From contig CAJINV010000005.1 of the NCBI GenBank assembly GCA_905178155.1, positions 1,266,438 to 1,330,437 of the forward strand: DNA of 64,000 bases, in the 5' to 3' direction. The position numbers were made by a program, and so were the translations under genes. Each line of letters opens with the position of its first letter. Within the stretch, counting starts at the first letter, position 1. The stretch is from Amoebophrya sp. A120 (taxonomy: Eukaryota; Sar; Dinophyceae; Syndiniales; Amoebophryaceae). The notes beneath the pieces are model-generated. The model saw nothing but the letters and a program-made list of their open reading frames with translations. It was not told where the DNA came from and ran no database searches. Positions 21,801-33,300 of the stretch are shown piece after piece.

Positions 21801-23685
21801 GAATCGAACAAGGTCCTCTACTCCGAGGGCGAGCACTCCCAGGTGGCGCCGGGGGGCAGCAACGCCGCTGCGGTCGTGTGGCAGAAACGGGCGGAAAGGG
21901 CGGGGTCAGGTACTTCTACAATTATCATGGAGTTACTTATTAAGTTGAAGTTCAAGGCCACGTCGAGGGTCAACATGTCGTGTGCTCTACAGGAACAAGG
22001 CAAAGACAATGACAATCGAGTCTACTGTCGTCATGCTTACTTACTTGCGTCACTCACAGTCAGACCCTCACCCTAAAAAATTTTAGGATTCATTCGCGGG
22101 GGCGGCAACCACAATTCCCACAGTCTGGATTTCCACTACACCGAGGGCTCACCCGGCCACGTCGAGTTGGATTCCTACGCATCCCCCGAAACTCAGCCCG
22201 GATCACGTTATCAAATGCAAAAATGTCTGGGTCTGGAAGAATCCGAACTTGTGATGCTGCATTTGGATTCCAAAAAAATCTGTATTGCATGACCAGCAAA
22301 GGGAATGCAATTTTGGCTACGCGGAGAGGGCATTTGTCATGCGGAATAGGTATCGCGAAGCCCTCAAAAAGTCTGTGATGCTAGGGCATGCATCACCGAC
22401 ATCATGGCCCATGCAAAACGTGCATGACAAGTCTCAGAATCTTCCAGACTCAGACATTTTTACATTTCATACACGTGCCCGCAAGTCCAAACTGGAAGCG
22501 ATCCGCAGCAACATCCTACACCAAATTTCCGGGGGCCCCCCGGCGTCCTCTTCCTCCAGCGACGGAGGTGGCATTTTATCTTCCCCCGGGCGACCCCCGC
22601 ACATCCCCTCGTCGTCGACTTTACCGACGATCGATTGCTGTCGGCAGTTGTTGCAATCGAGGACCGACGAGTACCTCACCGCGGAGGACTTGCAGAATAT
22701 CATCCCGAACCTCCCGAAAGACCAAAGCGAAAGGACCATCCGGAACGCGTTGCTCGATCTCTGCGACGAGTCGGAATTGAACGTCGAGCCGAGTCCCGCG
22801 TGCGGTTTCGAGGCGATCCACGAAACTTTGGAAGAGGGCTTTATGATGATCCGCCGGGAACTATCCTGAGCAAAAACGTCCCCACACTAGAGTCAAGATG
22901 GGAAATCTGCTAGACAAATCGAGTAGCTTTCGTTGTTTGGCATGACAAGTTTGTCCTCGTAGTGTAATCCTGTTGAGCTAGCTCCAGCAGCATCACAGAG
23001 CTAGCATAGCATGCTGATTAGAGCATCACAAATTCTACAACACGACTAGAAAATGCTTCTCATGGCGCTCCGCATGAGAAACTTTTTTGGCATGCAGATT
23101 TGCATAGCAACTCTGGGGTGGGGACGTTTTTCCTCATGATAGGAACTCGGGGAGATGACCGGGAACAAGAGTCTGAATCGAGGAGTTGGGGGGCCTGGGT
23201 TGCTGAAGAAACAGTCCAGTGCTGGTCCCAGTCCCATTTTGGCCGCACCCAGTCCTGTTGCATTGGTAACGAGCGCAGGAACAGGGCGAGAACATCAACT
23301 GGGTCAACCTCAGCCGACAACTTCTACCGCTCCCGCAACGGTTGTCTCCACGCCTGTGCAACAAGAGCAGAATACCACGAATCTTTCTACGGAAGAGAGA
23401 TTATCCAGGATAGAAAATCAATTGTCCCAACTGACGCAACTGCTGGTAGCCCAGCAACAAACCTACGACTTGAAATTCGACTACAGCAGGAGGCCGAGTC
23501 ATATGAACGGAGAAGGTGGAGTCGTTGACCAAGACGAGGTGCGGATTTACGAGCCGGGACGGCTAACCCCAAGCTCGTTCTTCTTCTGCACTAATCCGCC
23601 AGTAACGCAACAAATCGGAGGTGGTGGTGGTGCAGCCACGGCGGTGCAGCAGCCGCGGAGTAGAAGTGGCAGCACGCAACTGTGA
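15871..23685 (+). CDS. Polycystin (PKD2-like) cation channel
   Basis: From 16145 the frame closes exactly through 13 exons (16145-16526, 16853-16898, 17055-17110, 18112-18193, 18378-19123, 19705-19827, 20042-20081, 20378-20773, 21112-21407, 21562-21909, 22087-22208, 22477-22861, 23147-23685): 1,186 residues. Upstream sequence from ATG 15871 adds about 87 residues but needs a one-base shift near 16133-16145. Domains: S1 (FALLLVIVFAALL, about 150), extracytosolic polycystin domain (about 190-430), S2-S4, S5 (HFLVVFSSVFFAYALAGVIV), pore helix CWRLVFGDFDW and S6 with LNMLLAIILDTYMDVK, close to the PKD2 hallmark. The tail has a coiled coil, EERLSRIENQLSQL (about 1088). PKD2 channels are tetrameric Ca2+/cation channels, often ciliary. 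Eight introners and three GT-AG introns (18194-18377, 21408-21561, 21910-22086) interrupt it. Confidence 0.9.
16527..16847. mobile_element. Introner, family B (TSD TTCCG)
   Basis: The TIR contains GCCCCCACCCCATATC and its inverted partner GATATGGGGAGGGGGC. Perfect duplications at 16522-16526 and 16848-16852. Joins ATT-TCC-GAG-GGG-ATG (ISEGM) in frame. Confidence 0.93.
16899..17049. mobile_element. Introner, family E (TSD GAGCA)
   Basis: At 151 bp, the shortest found. TIRs TATGAAATGCAAAAGCATCG and CGATACTTTTGCACAGGATA. Perfect duplication. Joins GAC-GAG-CAG-GCG directly before S1. Confidence 0.93.
17111..18106. mobile_element. Introner, family A, with nested insertion (TSD CTTGT)
   Basis: At 996 bp, much longer than the usual 250-270, because a second element sits inside at 17350-18058. 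Perfect duplications at 17106-17110 and 18107-18111. Joins GCC-TTG-TCA-GTT-TTG in frame within S1. Confidence 0.92.
17350..18058. mobile_element. 709-bp insertion nested in an introner
   Basis: Bounded by a 15-bp direct repeat TGCAACATATGCATG (17335-17349 and 18044-18058). GC-rich on the left. Without it the host introner would be 287 bp. No coding frame recognised. Confidence 0.8.
19301..19597. mobile_element. 297-bp insertion nested in an introner
   Basis: The 18-bp direct repeat AGCATCACAAATTCCAAA flanks it (19283-19300, 19580-19597). 576 minus 297 gives 279, the size of the undisturbed family C copy at 36752-37031 (280). One end is a 14-bp tandem repeat. Confidence 0.85.
19302..19357 (+). 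repeat. 14-bp tandem repeat, four exact copies
   Basis: ATATTGATTCTCAT four times without change, at the edge of the nested 297-bp insertion. Read on the - strand it would be a simple-repeat 3' tail. Confidence 0.95.
19828..20036. mobile_element. Introner, family D (TSD CTCCT)
   Basis: TIRs TATCGCAAGACAAAACTGTT and AACAGTTTTTTCGTGGGATA. Perfect duplications at 19823-19827 and 20037-20041. Joins TGC-TCC-TTG-ATC-GGG in frame. Confidence 0.92.
20082..20377. mobile_element. Introner, family F
   Basis: Exact inverted ends CAGGATTGAAATC and GATTTCAATCCTG, continued imperfectly inward (TCAAAGTTGAAAT). It does not begin with TAT and has no clear 5-bp duplication. Removing only the element joins AGC-GCA-CGC-TTC in frame. 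Confidence 0.8.
20774..21106. mobile_element. Introner, family B (TSD TGGGA)
   Basis: Same TIR family as 16527-16847. Perfect duplications at 20769-20773 and 21107-21111. Lies in the channel pore loop; removal joins GAC-TGG-GAG-AGG (DWER). Confidence 0.94.
22209..22471. mobile_element. Introner, family A (TSD CACGT)
   Basis: Perfect duplications at 22204-22208 and 22472-22476. Joins GGA-TCA-CGT-GCC-CGC in the channel tail. Confidence 0.94.
22862..23141. mobile_element. Introner, family C (TSD GGAAC)
   Basis: 280 bp, the same length as the copy at 36752-37031. Perfect duplications at 22857-22861 and 23142-23146. Joins CGG-GAA-CTC-GGG in frame. Confidence 0.94.
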
Positions 23686-24461
23686 GAATAGGATTCTGTC
23701 TTCGTTCAGCACGATTTCATACAAGACCGATTGTGATTCAATTTTAAACAAGGGTTTTTATCAAGTCCTTTCGAGAAACAACAGATCGGCATCGGAAATA
23801 ACGTGTAGTTGCACCTAGTACAATATGCAAGGTGGACGAACAAGCAAAGCAATAGAAAGTGAAAGTGCGAACATCGGCCATAGCAAGAAATTTTAATTTT
23901 TGTTTTCGACGCACATCACGTTCAGGTTCGCTGGACAATATCTTCACAGGAGGAGCATCAGGAATTATTGCGCCAACATAATGTAGTTGAACGGACGCTT
24001 ACAGCACGCCATATATTCTTGAATTGATGAGTCGACTTTCATTGGCAGTCTCAATTCAAAGACCCAAAACTCGAACGCGAATAGGCTTGCTTCTGAGGCA
24101 CAAAAACTTCTATATACTAATCGACGCGATGAATTATGTTTATGCTACGCACAAGATGTTGAAGTTGAATGGACAGAAGTAATAAATGTCAAGGTTGTGG
24201 AGTCGCTCCGGCCTGCTCGTTTGTCCTTTCGCGTTCCTTTGTCGCGCTGCTGTTTTATTCGAGTGAAGAGTTTTTCTTTTTCCTGCCGGTTTCGGTCACA
24301 CGAAATAAGTTCTGGTCTATGTAAGTATTCCGATATCTATTACCACAGCTTTCCTTTTGTGTTTTTCTTTTTACCGCTGTTGCCATGTGACACAGCCACG
24401 CTCCTTCTTGGTCACGATCTGGTATGCTCTTTCTTTTTCGGACTATGCCCAACTAGTTCTC
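23686..24461. other. Intergenic, no gene seen
   Basis: AT-rich, with T tracts near 24240-24370 upstream of the next ATG. No repeats or motifs recognised. Confidence 0.55.
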
Positions 24462-26779
24462 ATGGACGAGGAGGAGGACGGTTACTGTACTGGAAACACG
24501 ACAAGGGCAAGACCTCCTGGAGCAGCTGCTACCGGAACAACTACTGGTACTTCTAGTAGTCCCCAGCGGGGGGCGCGGGAAGATGTTGTTGAATCCCGCC
24601 CCCGCGGCCCGGACGCTGCACACCAGCGCGATGAAGTTCGGCTCTTGATTGTCGGCACGGGCGAGCGATCGGCCTCGCACGTGGGATGGTGGGCACCGGA
24701 CGTCACCGAGGAGGACGCGAGGAAGGCGAAGCGGAGGCTCAAACTGCAAGCAAGAAACCAGCCGGTAGAAGAAGAAGTTCCGCCCGACGCAGATACTTTG
24801 GCGAAGCTGGAGGCACAGATCTGCCTGGAACAAGTCGACAAAGCCTTCGCAGCGTACGTGGCGGAACATCAGTTGTGGCATGTGGCGGCGGCTGGCTCGT
24901 GGCACCCGGACATCACGGTCGCAGACACAACGAACGTGGAGAGCGACGAGGAGCCTTGGGCGTATTTGCGAGTCGATGAAATTCCGGAGGAATACCGCTG
25001 GCTGCTGTATTCGGAAGCAGAGTGGCATGATCTGGACGCATTTGTCGAAACAAGTAAAGGTAGTGGTATGTAGTGAGGTCACGAACGTTCTAATCTAGCG
25101 ATCTTTTTGACATGTCTTATCCAAAACGACCGGCAGTTTTCAAGTGGCCGGAGGTGTTTTTGAGCATAAAAGATTCCCATTTATCAAGCAGCCGGGGCTT
25201 TGTTGTCAAAAAAGCCCGAGCCAATTCTATCGATTCACGCTTGATAAAACGACGCAGCGGAGCCGGCAAAAGGGGCGCCCTTCTGAGGCGCCCGCCGCAT
25301 CTGTTTCCGTCGATTTGGGGCGCCCAAAAAGGGACGCCCAAAAAGCAGCACTCCGAAAAAAACAGCGAATCCGCATAGTATGGGCCTCATTTTGGCCCAC
25401 ATCCAGGCCTCGCAAAAGACGCGACCAAAGTCCGCCATTTCAGAGGCGGACTGAAGGCCAGAAGATGCGGCATTTTGCCAAAAAAAAAAACAAAAAAACA
25501 AAGTCCGCCAAAAGCAAAAAGCCAACCCGCATGCTATGGGCCCGATTTGGGGCTCCCAAGGGTCCGTCCCTGGCGCGGGCCCTGGCGGGGCCATAGCATG
25601 CGGGGAAGGTTTTTCGATTCGAAACCAAATGGAGGCAAGCTCTGGAGTGAGATTTTTAGCGACCGCCGTGCCGTCGTGCATAACATTACTCGCGATGGTA
25701 TGGTGGGCAGAGAAGTTGCGTCTTTTTTGGCGTGAAGACAAAAAGACCGCCGTGGCCTCACTACCTCCGCGGACGCGGCTATTATTGGTACTGTACTATC
25801 CAAGCTGACCACCCGGGAGAAGCTTTTCGCCAAAGTCGCTCAGCTCACAAACGCAACCGCGATCTCTTCCTACGAGACGGTCGATATGTTCCTGCTGCCA
25901 CCCAGCACGGGGCACTGCGAGACTTTTGTGAAGACGGCGAACGAAAAGGCCATGGCTCATGCAAAGCTAGACCAGCACCAGCGGCAGCCGCCAGTGTTCG
26001 CCGGACATACCCGTGACAACTTCCAGACTTTTCTTCTAGCCCGGGCAGGAGGACGAGGAGGAGAGGTGGAAGCAGCAAAAATACAGCCCTTCGATGTGAT
26101 CTGGTTCTGCGGGGTCACAAATCCGCACTACTTGGTTCCCGACCGGGGAGCAGACGCTGTTCCATCCCGCTCCGAATTTCTCCGCGCGTTGCAAAAGGTG
26201 CTAGCAGTGGACGGCTTCGTCGTCTATTCCGACGGATTCGAGAGAATGACCAGCGTTGCAAGTTGTAATGCAGCTCTTGTTGCACCAGCATCAGGAGACG
26301 AGAGCGACGCCGACGTCGACCAAGCCCCCCCGGAGCAAGTGGACAAGTTGAGCAGCATGGGCTTTCGCAAGAATTTAGATAGGCTCGAGCCACTTTTGAA
26401 GCGGCGCAGCGCGTACGAGTATGCCGACGCGGCGGAGAAGGTTTGCTGGTTTCTTCGGTTTTTGGAGGAGGAGCCAAACGACGAGGGTATTTACCGGCTC
26501 GATAGGATGAGGGGCGGGGAAAAGGGTAAATCCTGTTCCTTGCGGCCACGGGGGTGTTGTAGTCGTGCCCGGCGGGAAATCGCGTGGTTGATAACCATGG
26601 TGAAGTTGTTTCTCGTGGTACTGTTGCGGCGTAAGAAGAAAAGTCTGACAAAACTCCTGCTGTTCTCCGTGGCCACTTTAGTCTCAATTGTTGCCATTTT
26701 AGTGGCACAACTTCTCAGGAGGAGATCTACAGATACAGTCTCAGATACGAACTTACATGCCATAAATGAAAATTTTTGA
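24462..26779 (+). CDS. Unknown protein, weakly methyltransferase-like, C-terminal membrane anchor
   Basis: Exon 1 runs from ATG 24462 (MDEEEDGYCTG) to about 25060; exon 2 from about 25755 to a stop at 26779. Exon 1 has RLLIVGTGERSASHVGWW; exon 2 has FDVIWFCG and LAVDGFVVYSDGFE. Their order resembles the nucleotide-binding loop and later strands of a class I methyltransferase fold. No complete motif set is present, so that reading is weak. The end carries one or two hydrophobic stretches (LLLFSVATLVSIVAILVAQLL) followed by arginines, suggesting a tail anchor, unless splicing at GGGTAAAT (26525) removes them. The roughly 700-bp intron is filled with GC-rich repeats. Splice sites are not certain. 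Confidence 0.6.
25260..25690. repeat. GC-rich repeat block in an intron
   Basis: Contains CCCGCATGCTATGG (25526-25539), inverted at 25591-25604, a related GCATAGTATGGGCC near 25372, repeated GGCGCCCAAAAAG-type blocks, an 11-A run, and the 15-mer also seen at 194-208. It looks like one or more degraded repeat elements. Confidence 0.65.
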
Positions 26780-27396
26780 AGCCAATGGGGCATATAATTT
26801 GCCGGCGAACTTTTATCCTGCACTTGTCTGTCATTACTTGAATATGCGATGTGATTCTTGTCTGTGCTCCATCGTAATAATTTGCGTCAGTTTTTTTGTG
26901 TCTGTCGTCTCCTTCATAAGTCGTTGTCGTCCACGTGTCGTCGTGCTAAAGCGTCGTGGCACAATCGTCTGTTTCGTCGTATTAACTTCAACGTCTCGGT
27001 TTCGTGCAAGAAGCTTTGAAGGAACACGAACAACAATAGTGGTTTTTGCTTCCTCGTCATTCGGTCCTTTACTTAGGTTTACGTTTAAGTACTCCCCTCG
27101 TCCACTTGTGGTAATCCTGAATCGTGCGGGTCCGCGCTGATGATTCTTTCACTCTCTGGATCGTCATTTCTTATTTGCTCAGCTACCATAGTAACCACGA
27201 GGACATCACCCACTTACCCATAAAAATGATGCTGTCCCCCACTGTAGTACAATGGCCCATTGAACAACAAAAATCCTGTATTTTTCTGTAGCCATAGACA
27301 TCCTCACCCCATAATCCATAAAGCCAGGCTCGTCCATGTTGCAGCTCCAGCACCTACTCTAGACAATCGCCCCAGGAACATCAAACATTCGGTAGC
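26780..27396. other. Intergenic, no gene seen
   Basis: Short spacer between two genes on the same strand, T-rich at 26870-27000. No transcription signal recognised and no dinoflagellate spliced-leader remnant seen. Confidence 0.55.
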
Positions 27397-30300
27397 ATGA
27401 ACCTCGACGTAAAGCCTGAGGTCGTTTCCGGCCACCCGGCCAACGTGTGGAACCGTGAGCATGCGGACAAAGCGAAAAAAGAGCGCGAATGGCAGGCGGA
27501 GCGGAACAGCGCGGTGTTCGGCGTCGACACCTCCCCGCGGAACAGCAAACAATCGAGGGACAGCTCTACTGATCGCAATTCGCGATCGCAGTCCCGATCC
27601 CGCAGTCCGAAGTCTCCGAGGAGCCCCAGGTCGAGCAAATCCCCGCCGCCGCCGCAGGTGCTCGAGGAGGAGATCATAGAGGATATTAAAGACCAGAAAG
27701 ACAAAAAACCAAAACGCCTCGCCAACGGCTCCGTCGGGGGAATCCGAAGGGAATCGCACACGGGGAAAGTGGTCAGAACGGGCTCGCCTGGCTCGCTAAA
27801 TCGATTACATAAGGACCTACCAACCTTCCAGTTCCCGCCGGATTTTTCCAAGGGGGAGAGATTGAAGACCCCGCCGGCGAAATTCTCCGGCTCTGGGAAC
27901 TTAGATCAGTTCGGGACGACGTGGCAGAGTTTGACTTCGATCAACGAGCAGACGAAGCCGGACCCGCAACACGTGTTCGAGTTCGGCACGAAATTGACCT
28001 GCACGAATTTGGATCCGCAGCTCCCGTTTTCCACACGGCAATGCGGGCTGCACAGTCCGAGGGAGACCGGATTAACGGGGTCGGCCTGCATGACAGTGCC
28101 GAAGCCACTGCATATTCCCAGAGTGCCTGAGGTAGATGAAGAGGAGCGGAAGCTACCTTTGTCTGGCTGCGTTCATAAACGGAGCTTCGTGGACACAAAT
28201 GATATTCTTGTTGGGGCGAAAAAGATGAAGTCACCGCGTGCTTCTTCGCCTGTAGGTACTTCCACCGGGGAACAACATCAAGCGGCGTCGAAGCCGAAAC
28301 CACAGAAAACGCCGATGCCAACGTACACAGACGGATTCAAGCTTTCGCGGTCCGACGAATATCTTCGTTCGGTTTTAGGTGACCTCGGCCCGAATGCCTC
28401 CCCGAGATTAGGTTCCCCTTCTGGTGCGGAAAAGTTCGATCTCTTCTGCCTGGCTCCGACAGGGCCCGATTTGACAGGCGGGCTCGTGCAGCATCAACAT
28501 CAGCAGCTGCAAGAAGGAGTAGACCACTTGTTCTCAGGAACAAGTGCGGATTTGCTCGCCGCCGACACGACCTCCACCCTACTTCCCACAGCAACTGCGA
28601 CCGGCCAAGGCATCGCCAGCACCAAGCCCGCGCCGGCCTTTTTGGTACCGGATAGCCTGAGCCGCAGGAAAATTGTTCCCGGGACGGGGGGAAGTTTTAA
28701 GTCGCATTCGCCGCCGTCGAGAAAATTCCCGGTGAAAGCGGCGCACCATTTGAACTCCTCCTCGATTTCGCACGGAAAGAAATTCCAGTCTTCTATCGCC
28801 GCAAAGTCCATTGGCTCGTGGCAGCACCTCGCGCCGAGGAGGTCTTTAGAGCCCGAGCACATCCAGCAAAGATTCGAAGCGGCGCTGGCCTTGGAGGAGG
28901 ACGCTTTGGAGGAATTGCGGAAAACACAACTGGAAAAAGTAAAGAAGCAAAGATTATCCCGGGATAAGGTTCAGCAGGACCGGATCAAAGCGAAGGTCAC
29001 GTGGCTACGAAATCTGGAAGACAGCGAAAAGATGGAGCAGAGACTTATGAAATGTAAAAATGTCTGGGTCTGGAAACTTGTGATGCTGGGTGGCGTCTCA
29101 TGATGAGGCTACAAAAGCTGGCTCAGCATGACAAGTTTCTGAGCTCCTAGGTGTTGCCTATTCTGCATGACAAACTGCGCTTCTGCATCACAGAAAAACG
29201 GAGCTCTTGGGTAACGTGCATGACAGATTTAAGAGTCATGCCAGACAAGCATGACAAACGTGAACTCTTCCAGACCCAGACATTTTTACATTTGATAAGA
29301 CTCAGCAAGAAGCAAAACATGCTGAAGGAGGAAAGACGAAGGGTGATCGCGGAGGCCAACACGAGACTCGCGAGTCCAGAGTTAGATAGGCAAAAAGCGG
29401 TGGATCCCACGAAAGTGCTGAAAGACGTTCTGAATTTCGTCGATAAAGAAACATTTGTCTTCGACGCGAAGACGATGAAAATAAGTAGCGTTGCGCAGCA
29501 GCAGGGCACTGGTAGTACAGGAAAAGGGAAGGGCAAAGGAGGCAGTGGTGCTGCAAGTGCCGCTGGTTCACCTTCGAATAAACAGCAAGCGGGTACTAGT
29601 ACTAGCAGCGGAGCTGGTCTTGTTCAAAAGACCGTCGACAGTGCGGTTCTTTCCACGGGGGAAGTAGGAGAACAACCGCAGCACAACTATCAACCCCAAC
29701 AGCAACCGTTAGTGCAACAGCGTTCCGTTTCCTTCCAGCTAGATCCGATTGAGGAGATCCCGCGGTCCGAATCCCCACCGGATGACGACATTTCCAGCCT
29801 GATCCACGATTTCGAATTCTTCGCGCCGCCGTCTCCCGAGGGCGAAGGCGGAAGTGGATTTCACGACCACCTTTCGTCCGGCGATAATGCTCTTCACGGC
29901 GATCTTCGTGATGCAACCAACACCAAAAACACCGACTTCGGCATGAGGGCGTCTTCTTGGCGAACTGTCGATATGTCCGCGAACGCGGGGGGAGACGGCC
30001 TGTTCTCTGACGAATTTGGGCCCCTACCGCCGATGCGAAGAGGTGACGACTTCGGCTTCGACAGGAGGCCGGGCACCGCTTCTTCCGGCACGCCGAGTAG
30101 CGACGAGAGATTGGGAACCCCGAACTTGTTCCCGTTTCATGATAGTACAGGAGGAGAAGCAAAAATAGCAACCTCCTCCAGCTCCTCTACAGGCGATAAA
30201 AATCACGCGAACAGGAGGGGAGGCGGCGGCGGAAACCAGCGCAGGAGGGGGCCGAGTCACGACAGAGCTATGCTGGCAGGACAAGGAGATAATCAACAAG

Positions 30301-33300
30301 ACTATGTGGAGCAGCGCGGGCGACGAGGAAACAGAGTAGATCAACTGCATGCCGGCAGCTCAAATAGATCTGCGAAGAAAGCAACTACCTTCGACCCCGA
30401 CCTCGGGTTCTTCGAGCCGGCGAAAACACCCTCGAAGCACCCGGAGAAGCAGAAGCACGTCGACATGATGATTTCCTCTGGCGAGATGCTGCAAATCGGG
30501 AAACGGTATATGATCTTTCGCCAGCCCTCTCTGCGCCGGAATTGGAACCACTGGCACCCGAGAGACGGAAGACGGAGGCACCGGTCCATGTCGGTGACGT
30601 TCCCAGGGCCGGAGAAGAACTTCACCGGGACGAGCTTTCTGTCTACCTCGGACCGATTCTTCGACGAGATCCAGCGCGCACCGGTGAAACTGAAGACCGC
30701 GAAGTTGGACATGCGGGTCTTCACGAGTGTCAAGTGGCCCCCAGACGGCGCGCACTACCGGCGGGGCGCGTGTTTACCCCTCGCGTACGGCCGGGAACCC
30801 ATGCTGTTGGATATGTGCAGCAGGGACGAGCAGAAGGTGTTAGCGAGGAGCCGGACCCCCGTCGGCGCGGGGGACATCGCCGTTTCCCGGCACGACGTCC
30901 ACACCTACCCGAACAACCAAACGCTCCACCCGGGAAAGCGGTCCGCCTGGTCGGCCGGCCCGATCTCCGTCGCGCACGTGACGAAATACGGCACGATTCT
31001 GCCGGAATACCCTTCGGTGGAACAAATCCACTACATGACGAAGCGGGTCCCGATTCTCTGGCCGCAGGAGGAGGCGGAAGTCGATAAGTTGTCCCACACC
31101 TGGTCGCCGGGGGATAGGTACTACCTCGCGCAAGAACGGGACGTCAGAATGCGCGCGAAAGACTACGACAATTTCGACGGTGGTGGTGGACTGAATAACA
31201 ATGGAGAGGACAACAACACAGACAATCTCATCACGGTCACGCACGGCGAGGTGGTTTCTGGCCTTACGGGCGGCACGCTGTTCGATTACGATTTCGTGGC
31301 TCCGACGGGCACCGGCGCTACCTTCGCAGACGGGAATGATGCGTTGGCGTTACCCTCTGGGCCGGCGCGAACGCCGCCGATGGCCCTGCCGGGATTGTAT
31401 AACTTTTACATCGAGCCGGTTCCGCCACCGCGAGGTCCCGAGGTGCCAGCCGCGAAGGTGGGGTTGGTGTTGGCGAAGCGGAATTCAAAGGTTCTGAACG
31501 ATGATAATATAAATCACCACTACCTGTCCACCGAGTCCGTGAACAGCATGAACACGTCCGCGTATCAAGTGCACCAGTCGATGCTAGAACACGAGCAGAA
31601 GAACTCAGTCTTCAAAAGCCACCGCGTAGAGCAACTGCACCCGAGACATTTGACGAGAAACCTGCCGTTGAAAACGTTTATCAACTTGAAACCCGAGATG
31701 GTGTTCGAGCACTACGGAATCCGGCCGGAATTGGTGGAGCGCGGGGTGCGGATAAATGCAGCCATGAACATCCGGACGGGGGAGGATTTGGACCCAAACG
31801 AGCTCTATTTCCGCTCCAAAGGTATGAGAAAAATGCAGCACGAGCATCGGGTAGACGCGTACAACGCGGTGGAGCCGACCTTGGAGCCGTTTCCGATATT
31901 GCGGCTCCCGCAGTTGCGGGAGCGACACAAAGCGCACGAGCGAATGATGCTGCAGGGGATTCAGTTCCCGGGGGCGGAGGAGGCTGATGTGGAACAGGAA
32001 GAAGTTCCGTTGGAGGAAATGCCGCTGGGGATGTTGGTACGGGCGAACAGACAGAAGAAGGAGGAGCTGGCACGGATAGAGAAGGAAGAGCAGGAGGAGG
32101 CTGCGAAGTTGGCAGCAGCTGGGGGAGCAGAGGACCGCGACGAGCTGGCCGGAGCTGCAACAGTATCCCCGGCAGCTCCAGCTGAAGGAGAGCAGGAAGG
32201 CGGTAATAAAGACGCAGAAGAAAGCAAGGCAAACCCAAACGGGGGGCAGCAGACCATTCTGGAGCAATACAAACACATCCGGGCATTGAAACGCCCGAAA
32301 AGAAAGCACCTGTGGCACACGGACCACCGCGATATGAAGGCGATTTCGGAAACGTATGCGGGCCAACACGGCGTGCTTCCCACTTTGTCCCAATCACGAG
32401 CCCAGGAGATCGCCCGCGCGATCCAGTTTTCCCCGAACACGACGGGAAATAGCTGGACGAAGACCTCCCAATACAGCCATTCCTGGGAAACCTCCTCTTC
32501 CGCGGTCGGGCGATCTGACCGGGGTTTCACACCCGCGGCGGAAGATCCGGACCCACATCTCCGGGGCACCGGGTTCGAGTACGATCCGGAGAAGGACGCG
32601 AGATCCCCCCCGATGGTGTACCCGCCGTACGACGATTTGTTCGACGACCGGCGGTATAAAGTTGCGATGCTTTTACTGGAGAGAAAGTTGCGAGCGCGGG
32701 CGAGGAACATGCTACTCGCGCAGCGCGCGGCGGATAGGATTGCCGAGCTAGAAGCTCTCGCCGCGGCTCGCCGGCGACAAATGCTGGAGAATTTAGGGTT
32801 CTTTGACAAATTTGGTCTAAAAGGCCGGCACGGGTTTGACGACATGGAGAGCGACATGCGGAACAACATGGACCGGAAATTGTCCGCGCAGAGTCCAAGA
32901 ACCGGGTTGAATGCAGCCGGTTTGGATGGAAAGGGCCCTCTGGGCGTGCGGTCGAGGAAGGAGCGGCTCCGGGCGGTGATGCTGGGACTGACCCTGGCCG
33001 TGGAAAAGGATCGGGAGATGCGCAACTACAAGCCCATTGACTTCACGAAAGAATATTTCGGACCGAATCAGGAGAAGTGGTGGGTGTTTCCGCCGAACTC
33101 GGTCTTCGCCGAGACGCTGAACGAACCCATGCGAGTTCTGGTCGGATTGTTCGCACGGGAACAGGTCCCCTCCGCAATTTTGTCTGCATCTCTCCCCGCG
33201 AGCCCAGCTGGAGTTCGGGTAGCTAGTCCGAGCGGGAGAGGAGCCGCCAGAGGTGGAGCTGCGGCTAGTGGAGCAGGAGGCGCACATCAACCAGAATCTT

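Noticed and set aside
31605-33290. Several 150-350-residue minus-strand frames opposite the EF-hand gene
   Set aside because: Shadows; the + frame is continuous for 4.5 kb here.
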